Of a stretch of 64,000 bases of DNA, positions 45,588-54,138 are shown piece by piece. The notes beneath the pieces were generated by a model, which was not told the origin of the DNA, did not search any database, and saw only the letters and a program-made list of their open reading frames with translations. The stretch's first letter is position 1, and every line of letters begins with the position of its first letter. The DNA is from DAOUMU01 sp034409055 (lineage in GTDB: Bacteria > Chloroflexota > Anaerolineae > 4572-78 > J111): assembly GCA_034409055.1 (NCBI GenBank), contig DAOUMU010000223.1:11808-75807 (forward strand), given 5' to 3'. The translations under genes and the position numbers were made by a program.

Positions 45588-45615
45588 TTGTCAATTGTTT
45601 CAAAAGTCATAAAAT
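45588..45615 (+). promoter_or_regulatory. Sigma-70-like promoter of the second regulator
   Basis: TTGTCA (45588-45593), a 16-base spacer and TAAAAT (45610-45615), 38 bases before the ATG at 45653. It shares cataatatacttg with the promoter at 39018-39046. Confidence 0.65.
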
Positions 45616-45652
45616 TAGTTACACGGTCATCGTTTTGTTGGGAGAGAAAATA

Positions 45653-46264
45653 ATGGATGAACTAGCCTTGCTGGGAACAAAATTGCGTAACTTACGCAAA
45701 GAGCGAAATTTATCGCAAAGAGATCTGGCCGGTCAAGCCGGTGTGTCAGCCAATGCGATTAGCCTGATCGAACGGAACGAAATTTCACCGAGCGTGGTCA
45801 CGCTGCAACGCCTGGCCACTGCGCTTAACGTAAAGATTAGCTATTTCTTTGAGAGCGAGGACACCCAGGCCAATATTATCCACATCAAAGCCAGTCAGCG
45901 CCCGTCGCTGACCAGCAAAGGGGTTATGATTGCCGGTATTGGCCAGAGATTGCGGGGGCAAGAGATAGAGCCATTTTTTATCGCTCTGGCCCCTGGGGCA
46001 GAGAGTGGCCGGCAGCCGGTCATTCATGCCGGACACGAAATTGTCTGTTGCTTGCGAGGCAAGGTGGAATACGAAATTGATGGTCACATATATTTGCTGG
46101 AAGCAGGAGACTTCTTGCTGTTCGAGGCCGAGCTACCGCACCATTGGCGAAATCCGACGGAGGAAAAAGCGGAGATGATTTTAATTCTACAAACCCTCAA
46201 CGGATCGGATGAGGCGGTGCGCAGGCATTTTGTCAGCCACCCATCGGTGACTCATCTTGGCTGA
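45653..46264 (+). CDS. XRE-family regulator with C-terminal cupin domain (paralog)
   Basis: A 203-residue paralog of the divergent regulator: HTH (NLSQRDLAGQAGVSANAISL) and cupin (LLEAGDFLLFEAELPHHWRN). The start is the ATG at 45653 with gggagag eight bases upstream; a TTG six codons earlier is less likely. It lies alone on the plus strand. Its stop codon forms part of a short hairpin. Confidence 0.9.
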   Translation: MDELALLGTKLRNLRKERNLSQRDLAGQAGVSANAISLIERNEISPSVVTLQRLATALNVKISYFFESEDTQANIIHIKASQRPSLTSKGVMIAGIGQRLRGQEIEPFFIALAPGAESGRQPVIHAGHEIVCCLRGKVEYEIDGHIYLLEAGDFLLFEAELPHHWRNPTEEKAEMILILQTLNGSDEAVRRHFVSHPSVTHLG

Positions 46265-46278
46265 GGCATTACGCCTCA
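46262..46278 (+). terminator. Short hairpin starting at the stop codon
   Basis: tgaggc-attac-gcctca, a perfect six-pair stem whose first three bases are the TGA stop, followed by four more A residues and no T-run. It is a weak terminator candidate or mRNA-end protector. Confidence 0.4.
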
Positions 46279-46287
46279 AAAAGGGAT

Positions 46288-46332
46288 GCGCCGGGCATAG
46301 GGATGCGCCGGGCATAGGGATGCCCGGCCTAC
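46288..46332. repeat. Tandem cgggcatagggatgc repeat (copy 3)
   Basis: gccgggcatagggatgc occurs twice in tandem and is followed by ccggcctac, as at 8411-8451. A third, partial agggatgc precedes them. Confidence 0.75.
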
Positions 46333-46433
46333 CTCAATTATTTTTTAACCTTCATCAGTCGTTTTTGACCCGATAACGCAGGCAATAACGACTAAAGTCG
46401 TCACTACGACAGTTTAAGCACGTTTAAATAGGC

Positions 46434-47036
46434 TTAAAACAGCAGGGTGGCAACGGCCAGGGCAATGCCCAACGCCACCAAGGACAGTAACATAGCTATC
46501 TTAAAGGCGATTATCATCATAATCATACGGCGCTGCTCTACCCGCAACTTAAGGAGATAACGGTCGAGTACCCACCGAATCAACCGTCGGAGCCGCCCCT
46601 CGCGCAGTTCGGCGTAACGTTTGGTGTTATCGAGCCATTGCCGTACCACCTGGCGCACCGATTGGACAAACTCCTCGTCTCCAGCTTCGTCAACCAGAAA
46701 TTCCTCGTGGTAGACAAGGCGCGTTCCTCTGGCTGTGTCTTGAACCGTCCAGACAGTGTGTGTCTGGCGTCTGGTTGTCAGGCGATAAGCAAATTTCTGG
46801 TTGGGGACGAAAGCCGTGACAATGGTGTCGTATTCTTCAACCACCTCATCGTCCGCCATCAACTTCATGTGATAACCGCTGCCTTCTTGGGGGAAATCAG
46901 GGCTTATGTCCTGAATCTCTCCCACACCCCACAAGGGACTCAATTGCACCCGCCGGTCACAGTTGGCCACAATGTTAAACACTTCCTCTCGTGGTGCATC
47001 AATGTCCACTGACTCCACAACTTTAGCTGTGCGCAT
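46434..47036 (-). CDS. SRPBCC-fold protein with C-terminal membrane anchor
   Basis: A 200-residue protein. Residues about 5-145 match the SRPBCC/polyketide-cyclase/START-like lipid-binding fold (VESVDIDAPREEVFNIVANC at the start). Residues about 172-198 are a hydrophobic helix ending the protein (a tail anchor facing the cytoplasm). Ligand unknown. It lies at the end of the leftward dsr-associated run, separated from the zinc-ribbon gene by 140 bases with a strong hairpin, so it may be a separate unit. Confidence 0.8.
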   Translation of the reverse strand: MRTAKVVESVDIDAPREEVFNIVANCDRRVQLSPLWGVGEIQDISPDFPQEGSGYHMKLMADDEVVEEYDTIVTAFVPNQKFAYRLTTRRQTHTVWTVQDTARGTRLVYHEEFLVDEAGDEEFVQSVRQVVRQWLDNTKRYAELREGRLRRLIRWVLDRYLLKLRVEQRRMIMMIIAFKIAMLLSLVALGIALAVATLLF

Positions 47037-47076
47037 GCTCCACCTCTAGCCCAGAATCCCAAAAACCTCTCATGAC

Positions 47077-47106
47077 GTACCGACCGCCCCAAGGGACGGT
47101 CGGTAC
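47077..47106. terminator. Strong hairpin between the zinc-ribbon and SRPBCC genes
   Basis: gtaccgaccg (47077-47086) pairs exactly with cggtcggtac (47097-47106) around a ten-base loop. It lies after the end of the long dsr-associated run on the minus strand. There is no T-run, so Rho-independent termination is not certain. Confidence 0.5.
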
Positions 47107-47176
47107 AAATGTGAGGGAGATAAACACTATCGTTTAGTTTAGCCCACATAACGTCTAAGTCAAGCTCTTGAGGGTT

Positions 47177-47422
47177 TTATTTTCGCCGGAGAGTTGGGCA
47201 GCCAGCGCAATTGGTGATGGTACACCCAGTACAGGCACTGCCGCCAATTGTCGACAGCCCCCCTGGCCCGTTGCTGCGGAGGGCAATTACCGGAGTAAAG
47301 ACACGTCGCACCTTGTCGCCAGCGCACGACGGGCAGGTTACGTCATCGGTTCCCTGGCTTAAAGTTCGCCGCACATCAAAGCTGCGATTACAAGTTGGGC
47401 AGTAAAATTCATAAATTGGCAT
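47177..47422 (-). CDS. FmdB-type zinc-ribbon protein with extra C-terminal cysteines
   Basis: An 81-residue protein starting MPIYEFYCPTCNRSFDVRRT, with the second CxxC in VTCPSCAGDKVRRVF: the zinc ribbon of the FmdB family. The last 20 residues add CTGCTITNCAGC, a second four-cysteine group that could bind metal or a cluster. The start overlaps the end of the dsrN-like gene by 14 bases and has aggaggt upstream, so the two are coupled. The function of FmdB-type proteins is poorly known. Confidence 0.85.
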   Translation of the reverse strand: MPIYEFYCPTCNRSFDVRRTLSQGTDDVTCPSCAGDKVRRVFTPVIALRSNGPGGLSTIGGSACTGCTITNCAGCPTLRRK

Positions 47423-48854
47423 AAGTTACCTCCTCTGTATAGGCCCGGGCTCGAGCGATAAGCCCGGCGGCCCAGCCGGGTGATCCGGCCGCATGCAGGT
47501 GGGTATATGAAGCCAAAACGTTTCGATAGAGTAGTCCGTCGCGTCCACCACCCAGGCCGTTACCCCGTTTCAGGTGGTAGGCAGTGGGCAAATCGTCGGA
47601 CCAATTGATTACCCGGGAATTGTGAAACTCGTGCCCCCGGATAATCGTTGCCGGTGGCAAGAACGGGTTGCCGTTAATCGCTTCGGCAATGACGTAGCCG
47701 TGCCCCTGCGGCCGGTCGGTCAGTTCCACGTCACAAGGCAAGACCCCGACCATCTCGGCCGACCGATGGCCCCAGACGATACGCCGGGCCAGGTACATCA
47801 GTCCACCGCACTCAGCATAAATCGGCAGGCCCGTCTCAGCAGCAGCCCGGATGTCCAACCGCAAACTTTGATTGGCCGACAATTCCGCCATAAACATTTC
47901 CGGGAAGCCGCCACCAATATAGAGCGCCTCAATGTCCGGCAGGCTGCGGTCACGCAGGGCATCGATGAAAATCAACTCCGCCCCGGCAGTCGATAGGGCT
48001 TCCAGATTTTCAGGATAATAAAAGGTAAAGGCCCGGTCACGGATAACACCGACACGAACACGACTTTCAGTATGTGAGGCCGGGGTAACCCCCTCCCATG
48101 GCCTTGCTCCATTCGGCAGAGGCGGGGTAGTCTTGGCAATGGCCAGAACCGTTTCGAGATCAAGATACTGCTCGGCGGCGCGACGGCAGGCCTCAATAGC
48201 CGGCACCAGGCCATCATTTTCGGGGCGGGGTACCAGACCTAAGTGACGATCGGGGATAGTCAGCGTGGTACTGCGTGGAAATACGCCAACTACCGGGAGC
48301 TGGCAGTGGCGTTCGATAGCTTGGCGTAGTTTGCGGTCGTGGCGGTTGCTAGCCACATTGTTCAAAACGACGGCAGCTATGTTCGTATCGGCTTCGAAGG
48401 TCTGGTACCCCTGCACCAGTGCTGCCACACTGCGTGACATACGAGCTGCATTGACCACCAAAATAATGGGCGCTTGTAAGGCCCGGGCCACCGCGGCTGT
48501 ACTACTACTTCCCTCCTCGTCCAGGCTATCATACAGGCCGTGATTACCCTCGATCAGGCTGACGTCAGCCCCTCTAGCCCCTAGACTAAAGGCCCCCTGT
48601 ATCCTGGTTCGAGAAACCAGGAAAAACGGATCGAGCGTACGACAGGCCCGCCCAGCCGCTTCCGTCAACCAGGAGGGGTCAATATAATCGGGGCCTTTTT
48701 TGAACGGTTGCACGGCCAGCCCGCGTGCGGTCAACGCCGCGCACAAACCCAGGCTGACTGTGGTTTTGCCGCTACGCCCCTGGGGGGCAGCCACAACCAG
48801 ACGCGGCAACAAGGCGGCCTCGGTCACCTGCTCGGGAGAGGCCGGGGTCGGCAT
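47409..48854 (-). CDS. dsrN: CbiA/CobB-family amidotransferase, probable sirohaem amidase DsrN
   Basis: A 481-residue protein with P-loop VAAPQGRSGKTTVSLGL, a CbiA-type ATPase half and a C-terminal class I glutamine amidotransferase with nucleophile Cys in YAECGGLMYL. CbiA makes cobyrinate a,c-diamide; DsrN is the homolog in dsr clusters that amidates sirohaem to sirohaem amide for DsrAB. With no other cobalamin gene near and a dsr cluster upstream, the DsrN reading is preferred, though it cannot be told from CbiA on motifs alone. The ATG at 48854 has aggagg seven bases before it. It is ten bases downstream of a ferredoxin gene. Confidence 0.8.
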   Translation of the reverse strand: MPTPASPEQVTEAALLPRLVVAAPQGRSGKTTVSLGLCAALTARGLAVQPFKKGPDYIDPSWLTEAAGRACRTLDPFFLVSRTRIQGAFSLGARGADVSLIEGNHGLYDSLDEEGSSSTAAVARALQAPIILVVNAARMSRSVAALVQGYQTFEADTNIAAVVLNNVASNRHDRKLRQAIERHCQLPVVGVFPRSTTLTIPDRHLGLVPRPENDGLVPAIEACRRAAEQYLDLETVLAIAKTTPPLPNGARPWEGVTPASHTESRVRVGVIRDRAFTFYYPENLEALSTAGAELIFIDALRDRSLPDIEALYIGGGFPEMFMAELSANQSLRLDIRAAAETGLPIYAECGGLMYLARRIVWGHRSAEMVGVLPCDVELTDRPQGHGYVIAEAINGNPFLPPATIIRGHEFHNSRVINWSDDLPTAYHLKRGNGLGGGRDGLLYRNVLASYTHLHAAGSPGWAAGLIARARAYTEEVTYANL

Positions 48855-48864
48855 CAAAACCTCC

Positions 48865-49059
48865 TCACATCTCAATCAAGGTCAGGGCTTCCGTGGGGCA
48901 GACGGCCACACAAGACTCGCAGCCAGTGCAGTCGTCACCAACAAATTCAACGTATTCTTTGCCGTCTGTTTCGGTCATCACAAAGCCATCATTCGGGCAA
49001 GTGGCTATGCAGTCCCCACAGGCTTCACATTTATCAATGTCAACTTCCACATAATACAT
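48865..49059 (-). CDS. Small 2[4Fe-4S] ferredoxin (1)
   Basis: A 64-residue ferredoxin with two full cluster motifs: CEACGDCIATCP and CTGCESCVAVCP. It is cytoplasmic and a likely electron carrier for the DsrK-like or amidase neighbours. It is a tandem paralog of the next ferredoxin and ends ten bases before the dsrN-like gene. Confidence 0.93.
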   Translation of the reverse strand: MYYVEVDIDKCEACGDCIATCPNDGFVMTETDGKEYVEFVGDDCTGCESCVAVCPTEALTLIEM

Positions 49060-49093
49060 AGTTTATCTCCAGAAAGGAATAGGGATAAATATC

Positions 49094-49294
49094 TTACCAT
49101 TCCTCAATGGTAATGGCCCCTTCTTCACACACTTCTACACAAGATTCACAGCCAAGACATTCCTCGGGGTCTTCCGTAAACACAGCTACCAGCTTGCCAT
49201 CTTTTTCCTCAAGCGACAACGCCTGAACGGCACACACTTCAACGCACTCGCCGCAAGCCTGGCACTTCTCAACGTCAATGGTTACGATGTACAT
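49094..49294 (-). CDS. Small 2[4Fe-4S] ferredoxin (2)
   Basis: A 66-residue ferredoxin with CQACGECVEVCA and CLGCESCVEVCE, markedly more acidic than its neighbour. The second motif ends in CEEG rather than the usual CPxG, which may shift the potential. It lies 34 bases upstream of ferredoxin 1. A TG-g-TATGAT extended -10 candidate at 49456-49464 (minus strand) could start a transcript here. Confidence 0.93.
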   Translation of the reverse strand: MYIVTIDVEKCQACGECVEVCAVQALSLEEKDGKLVAVFTEDPEECLGCESCVEVCEEGAITIEEW

Positions 49295-49521
49295 GGTTTA
49301 CTCCGGTTTAATTTAGGGATGTAAAAACAGTTATCAGTAGTCAGTTATCAGTGGTGAATCCGGTTAATGAGATAGAGGCTCCTCGTTGGTCCGAGTTTCA
49401 ACTTGAAATTCGGTTATGTGTTGATCAACCTGACTGACATCACAACCTTAATAAAATCATACCACAAACTCTTAAAAAAATGAAAAAGTTGGAGTGTTGG
49501 TCAAGGTGATGAACATGAGCC

Positions 49522-49902
49522 TTAGAAACTCAACACCAGGTCTACCTCAAGCCCTTTGGTGATCAGAAACGAGGGACCAACCAGATCTTCCACCGCTTCA
49601 ATCAGGTCCTCGGGCGTCATATCGTTAAGTTCCAAAGCCGCCCCACAAACAGAGAATTTAACCCCGGCGTCGAGGGTCTCTTTGATCAATTCGCTGAGCG
49701 GCCGTTCCCCCTCCTTGGGATACACATTTTCAGCAACGCCCTGCTTGAGCATTAGCGGCCCCTGGGCCACAAAACATATATTCACCTCAGCCACCCCTAA
49801 TTTCACCGCTTCTTGAGCGAATAAAAAGGGAGCAGGACACTGTTTAGGGGTTTCAGGACTACTGGTGGCTACAATGAGAACTTTTGCATCTTTGAGATTC
49901 AC
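49522..49902 (-). CDS. DsrE-family small protein
   Basis: A 126-residue cytoplasmic protein with the DsrE/DsrF-like alpha/beta fold: AKVLIVATSSPETPKQ at the start, a VCGAALELNDM region with one conserved-type Cys. DsrE proteins often carry sulfane sulfur on cysteine to DsrC/TusE. Here it stands alone without DsrF and DsrH, which differs from sulfur oxidisers. GTG at 49902 has ggag at a suitable distance. It is 50 bases downstream of the second DsrK-like gene. Confidence 0.82.
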   Translation of the reverse strand: MNLKDAKVLIVATSSPETPKQCPAPFLFAQEAVKLGVAEVNICFVAQGPLMLKQGVAENVYPKEGERPLSELIKETLDAGVKFSVCGAALELNDMTPEDLIEAVEDLVGPSFLITKGLEVDLVLSF

Positions 49903-49952
49903 AGGTATATCTCCTGACGTATCAATTTACAGTTGAGTGATTGAGGACCAAA

Positions 49953-51317
49953 CTACGCTTCAGTCTCTTCTGGCCCTGTCGCCGAAGCAGGCTGGCGTGG
50001 CCAGACAATGGCATCGGCTACCAACTCGCTCAGATTCTGGATCTTTACCTTCAACTTATAATGGCGCTTGATCTCGTCCAACTGGTCAAGACAGTTATGG
50101 CAAGTGGTGACCACGATTTCGGCGCCGGTGGCCATGATCTGATCGGCTTTGGCTTTGCCAGCGGCAATACGATCCTTGGCAAATTCGGTCATCGAGAGCA
50201 TACCCCCACCGCCTCCGCAGCAGTAATTCTCGACGCCGTGGGGTTCCATCTCCACGAAATCGATCACTGCATGTCGCAGGATGTAACGAGGTTCCTCAAT
50301 AATGCCTCCATTCCGGGCCTGGTTGCAGGGATCATGATAGGTCACCCGTTTATTATTGACCGTTGGGTCTAGCTTGAGGCGTCCCTCCCGAATGTAATAG
50401 GCCTGTAGTTCCACAAAACTCATCACCGGGAAAGGATAGCTATGCCCGGCCCAATTTTCGGCTTCCCAGCGTTGGGAGCGATAGCCGTGACCACACTCGG
50501 CCATCACCAGGACGTCGGCCCCCAAGTGATTGACTGCCTGTTCCAGGTTATGGGCAATGGTACGCGCGGCCTCATCGTCGCCGGAGAAGAGTCCGTAGTT
50601 AGTGGCATCCCAACTTTCGGTGCTCAGAGTCCAGTCCTCACCGGCTGCGTTAAAAATTTTGGCCGCCGCCTGAATGAGATAGGGGAAGTATTTGACCTCA
50701 CGGGGGTTGAAGGTATATACCACCCGGGCATTTTTCTTATTGAGGGGGATTTTAATGGTCGGATCTTCTAACTCCTCCTGAAGTTCTTCCTCCATCCATT
50801 CTAACGTTTCAACGTAGTCCTCTTCACCCACCCCCATGTTGTTACCCGTCTCTAGATGAACGTCGACGGTTGCTTTAAGACCTTCGGGGGTCATATCAAT
50901 AGCAGTCAGCATGGCCCGGGCCGTACGGATAATGTGGCGCGTATCCACCCCCATCGGGCAGTTGAGTACACACCGGCCGCACATCGTACAGGTACCAAAG
51001 GCAGCATACATGAGCTTATCGACCATCTCCTGGTCAAGTTCAGTCGCACCGACCCAGCCTGGCGCGACTTTGCCGGCCGGATCAAAAAGTTTGCGATAAA
51101 TTTTGCGCAACTGCTCGGCCCGATAGGCCGGAACGTGTTCCGGCTTGGGATTAGACACGTAGTAATGACACGAATCCGCGCAGATACCGCAACGAACACA
51201 AACCTCCAACGAGGCTTCCAGTTGTCGATTGAGACGCTGACGCAGCACTTCAAGGGCTAATTCAGCCTTCTCGTCAGTTAGTTTAAAACGATCATCGCTA
51301 AATTTCTTTTCAGACAT
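49953..51317 (-). CDS. HdrD/DsrK-like iron-sulfur protein (paralog 2 of 3)
   Basis: A 454-residue cytoplasmic protein. Ferredoxin-like sites CVRCGICADSCHYY and CTMCGRCVLNCPMG are followed by CCG elements MAECGHGYRSQRW, TYHDPCNQARNGG, NYCCGGGGGMLS and VTTCHNCLDQL. It is 11 bases downstream of a DsrM-like membrane gene, giving an MK pair. Substrate could be a DsrC-type disulfide or another thiol carrier. It is clearly distinct from dsrK at 60207-61655, lacking the KVYRRYYT-type stretch of true DsrK. Confidence 0.9.
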   Translation of the reverse strand: MSEKKFSDDRFKLTDEKAELALEVLRQRLNRQLEASLEVCVRCGICADSCHYYVSNPKPEHVPAYRAEQLRKIYRKLFDPAGKVAPGWVGATELDQEMVDKLMYAAFGTCTMCGRCVLNCPMGVDTRHIIRTARAMLTAIDMTPEGLKATVDVHLETGNNMGVGEEDYVETLEWMEEELQEELEDPTIKIPLNKKNARVVYTFNPREVKYFPYLIQAAAKIFNAAGEDWTLSTESWDATNYGLFSGDDEAARTIAHNLEQAVNHLGADVLVMAECGHGYRSQRWEAENWAGHSYPFPVMSFVELQAYYIREGRLKLDPTVNNKRVTYHDPCNQARNGGIIEEPRYILRHAVIDFVEMEPHGVENYCCGGGGGMLSMTEFAKDRIAAGKAKADQIMATGAEIVVTTCHNCLDQLDEIKRHYKLKVKIQNLSELVADAIVWPRQPASATGPEETEA

Positions 51318-51328
51318 ATTTGCCCCTC

Positions 51329-51970
51329 TCAGTCGGCGTACTCACTGCCAGGTTGTCCGATCACCCCCCGGTGGCCAAAGCCCAGTCCGAAGAAGAATTT
51401 GGAGTAGAAGAAGTAAACACAGTGTCGAATTTTGCCGAACGGAATGTAAACCAACATCACGGCCGCCACAATATAAAAGATTGGCAACGTTACGGGCCAC
51501 AGTAACACCACCAAGGCCAGGGCCACAAATAACGAGGTCAGAAAAACCGAGAAGTAATCGTCGGGCAAGCTAAGGACTCGTAGGTCCTCCTCGGCCAAGC
51601 GCATCACGATGCCAGCAAAGCCGGTCACTGCCCCAACGGCCGTCACCAGTATGGCCAACCAGATGATGGGCAAGGGAATGACAGTTAGCCACGGACTGGC
51701 AAACAGCACTCCAAAAGCCATAAAGATACCGACATGAAAGAAGATACCTCGAAAATAGGCCATCCAGTGCAGACGGGTACTCTCTTTCTCCCAGGGGGCC
51801 ATGCCCAGGGTGAAGGCATAAAGCACCCCCCGCCAGATGTTACCCCGGGCTCTGGAAAGGTCCTCTTTAAAAGGGCGGTTCATAATATCGCGAAGCCTGA
51901 CAGCTATGCCGATAACACATAAGCCCAGGCCAACCACGGCAATGATGCGGTTGATCGAAACAATGTCCAT
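51329..51970 (-). CDS. DsrM/NarI-like membrane cytochrome b (second MK pair)
   Basis: A 213-residue membrane protein with five or six helices in the NarI/DsrM superfamily. Candidate haem b ligands lie in TRLHWMAYFRGIFFHVG and KIRHCVYFFYSKF. It would pass quinol electrons to the DsrK-like partner encoded immediately downstream. Ribosome site ggagatggg precedes the ATG. It follows the 712-residue membrane cytochrome by 29 bases in the same run. Confidence 0.87.
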   Translation of the reverse strand: MDIVSINRIIAVVGLGLCVIGIAVRLRDIMNRPFKEDLSRARGNIWRGVLYAFTLGMAPWEKESTRLHWMAYFRGIFFHVGIFMAFGVLFASPWLTVIPLPIIWLAILVTAVGAVTGFAGIVMRLAEEDLRVLSLPDDYFSVFLTSLFVALALVVLLWPVTLPIFYIVAAVMLVYIPFGKIRHCVYFFYSKFFFGLGFGHRGVIGQPGSEYAD

Positions 51971-51999
51971 AGGCCCATCTCCTTTGGAACAATGAATAA

Positions 52000-54138
52000 T
52001 TATTTATATTTGGTCGAGATTCGCTCTGCCACCTCATAAGCCTGGGCAAAAGCAGCCTCTGCCCGGGTGGCATCGATAGCGTTGAAGGCTTTGCCCAGAA
52101 CCAGCGACGCTTCGGCGGGAGCCAGGGCATCACCACTCACCCGGGCGGCCAGAGCCAGATTCAAAGCGCGTTCGAAGGTGGCCTCGTCGCCGGTAGCCAC
52201 GGCAATAGCCCGCAAGGCCTCGGCCTTATCGACCTCCCGGTCCATGAGATCCACCACCGCCAGGGCCTTTTGCGGGTCACTCTCAGCCCAGGCCACGGCC
52301 AAGGCCCGCAGTGGATAAGTATCGCTCAACCCCTCGGCGGCCTCAAAAGCGGCCTGGTATTGGCCCAAGGCCGTCAGTGCCTGCACCCGATAGTAGGCTG
52401 ACTCAATACCTGCCGCCAGGGCAGGGTCTTCTTTGGCAATAGCAATGTCACGCAGAGCCAGGTCGCGCAGGGTGGAGTCGGTAATTTGATTGGCCGCATC
52501 GACGTTACCCCAGGCCCCGGCGATGGCCGTCTGTGCGCGCGCCTGATCGAACGGGTCCGTGATTTCGGCTGCGACCGTCCAGGCCTCATCGAATTGGCCA
52601 ATACGATACAGGGCGGCAGCACGAGCGTCGGGATAAGCCGGGTCAATCTGAACGGCGATGCCGGCATCGCCGGAGGCAGCGGCCAGATCACTGAGCGCAT
52701 AAGCCAGAGCAGCTCCTTCAACTCCCTCCAAGGCCGCCAGTGCTTCCTGAAAGAGGGCCTGGTTTCCGGAGCGGACAGCAATTTCGCGCAACGAACGGGC
52801 CCGGTCGACCGGGTCGGCCACCTGCCGGGCAGCCTCAGCGGCCCGGTCGTAGAGGGAAGAGTCACCGGTGATCGCTGCAATCTCCCATAAGGCCCAGGCC
52901 TGCAAGGCCGGATTGTACACCCGCTCGGCAATAGCTAAACCCTGCTCCGGGTTGATCGTGGCCCAGGTAACAGCAATGCCCCGCACGTCCAATTCGCGGT
53001 AGAGCCCGAAGTTTTTATTGGCCACAACCAGGGCCTCTGCCAAAATCTCCTCGGCCCGGACCGGATCCACCGTGGCCCATTCGGCGGCAATGAGGCGCCA
53101 GGCCCAGGCCCGGAAGTTGGTGGCACTCAGACGATCGGCCACCAGGTCGGCCTTCTCTTGCGCGGCCGCCGAACCAACCGCTCCCTCACGTACTGCCTGG
53201 GCCTCGCCCCATAGGGCGATGGTGTTCATTTGTGTCTCTTCAGCAGCGGCCAGAGCAGCCGTCAAAGCATTCTCGGCTTGCTCAGGATTGTGATCTGCCC
53301 AGGCCGCTCCCACGCGGGCCAGCATCCAGGAGCGGGCCAGGGCCCGGTCGGTGGCATCGGCCACCCGTCCGGCCATGTCAATGGCAACCTGCCGGGCCTG
53401 TTCCGCCTCGCTGGCACTCTCCACTTCCTGGGTAGGCACCCGGAAAATGGGTAGGGCGAACAAAATGAAAACCAGAACGACGAAGAATATAACTTTGAAA
53501 CCGATCTTAAAAGCGCGAGAAACATGTGGGGTGCTGCCTTTGGCGCTGAATCGGGAAATAGTTTGTAGCCCCCAGCCCAGCGAAACGAGCAAGACCAGCG
53601 TCACCAAGCCGGCGATGAGTAACACCCACTGCCGCTTGACAAGGTCGCGCACCTGATTCAGCCAGGTGTAATTTTTGCCCAGTCGAAAACGAAGCACCTG
53701 TCCCTCAGACGAAACAGCATCGAGACTGGACACCGGTGTGTCAAGCATACGGCTGTAGGTCTGACGAGCGGCAGCGATCCGGGCATCGGTCTTGCTGGCG
53801 TCCACCCGGTTGGGTATCTCAGAGCGAGCCCGATCAATGGCCAGCAGTATCCGCTCGGTGTAATACAGCTCTTCGTGTACCCGACCGGCCGCGGCACAAC
53901 CACTAACGATCTCCCGCTCGATACTGCCGCTCCAGGTCGTCACTGTGGCCAGCCGGTCGTCACCGGACGTGTGACAACTGAGGCAATAATTACCCGGCTG
54001 AACTGCCGAGAGTTTTGGCGAGCGGGTCGGTGTCTCTGCCAGGGTAGGACTGGCCGCCAATAGGATCACCAACACCAGCGACAAGATGACGAACAATGCC
54101 AGCAGCGCACCCGGTATGGGTATTCGAGTTGATTTCAT
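52000..54138 (-). CDS. Membrane-anchored cytochrome c with long helical-repeat domain
   Basis: A 712-residue protein. Residues about 8-34 are a signal peptide or anchor, followed by one haem site, CLSCH at about residue 53-57. Two more hydrophobic segments lie at about 175-195 and 215-235. The rest, 240-712, is a chain of 30-40-residue helical units with repeated themes such as DRARSLREIAVRSGN and FDQARAQTAIAGAWG, resembling TPR-like or Sel1-like repeats. I do not recognise a named family. It overlaps the small membrane protein upstream by four bases, so it is coupled to the NrfD-like module. It may be a scaffold or adaptor for the complex on the outer or inner face; topology is uncertain. 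Confidence 0.8.
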   Translation of the reverse strand: MKSTRIPIPGALLALFVILSLVLVILLAASPTLAETPTRSPKLSAVQPGNYCLSCHTSGDDRLATVTTWSGSIEREIVSGCAAAGRVHEELYYTERILLAIDRARSEIPNRVDASKTDARIAAARQTYSRMLDTPVSSLDAVSSEGQVLRFRLGKNYTWLNQVRDLVKRQWVLLIAGLVTLVLLVSLGWGLQTISRFSAKGSTPHVSRAFKIGFKVIFFVVLVFILFALPIFRVPTQEVESASEAEQARQVAIDMAGRVADATDRALARSWMLARVGAAWADHNPEQAENALTAALAAAEETQMNTIALWGEAQAVREGAVGSAAAQEKADLVADRLSATNFRAWAWRLIAAEWATVDPVRAEEILAEALVVANKNFGLYRELDVRGIAVTWATINPEQGLAIAERVYNPALQAWALWEIAAITGDSSLYDRAAEAARQVADPVDRARSLREIAVRSGNQALFQEALAALEGVEGAALAYALSDLAAASGDAGIAVQIDPAYPDARAAALYRIGQFDEAWTVAAEITDPFDQARAQTAIAGAWGNVDAANQITDSTLRDLALRDIAIAKEDPALAAGIESAYYRVQALTALGQYQAAFEAAEGLSDTYPLRALAVAWAESDPQKALAVVDLMDREVDKAEALRAIAVATGDEATFERALNLALAARVSGDALAPAEASLVLGKAFNAIDATRAEAAFAQAYEVAERISTKYK

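Noticed and set aside
47409..48854. Cobalamin biosynthesis role (CbiA) for the amidotransferase
   Set aside because: Kept as an alternative only; no other cobalamin gene is near, while the dsr context fits DsrN.
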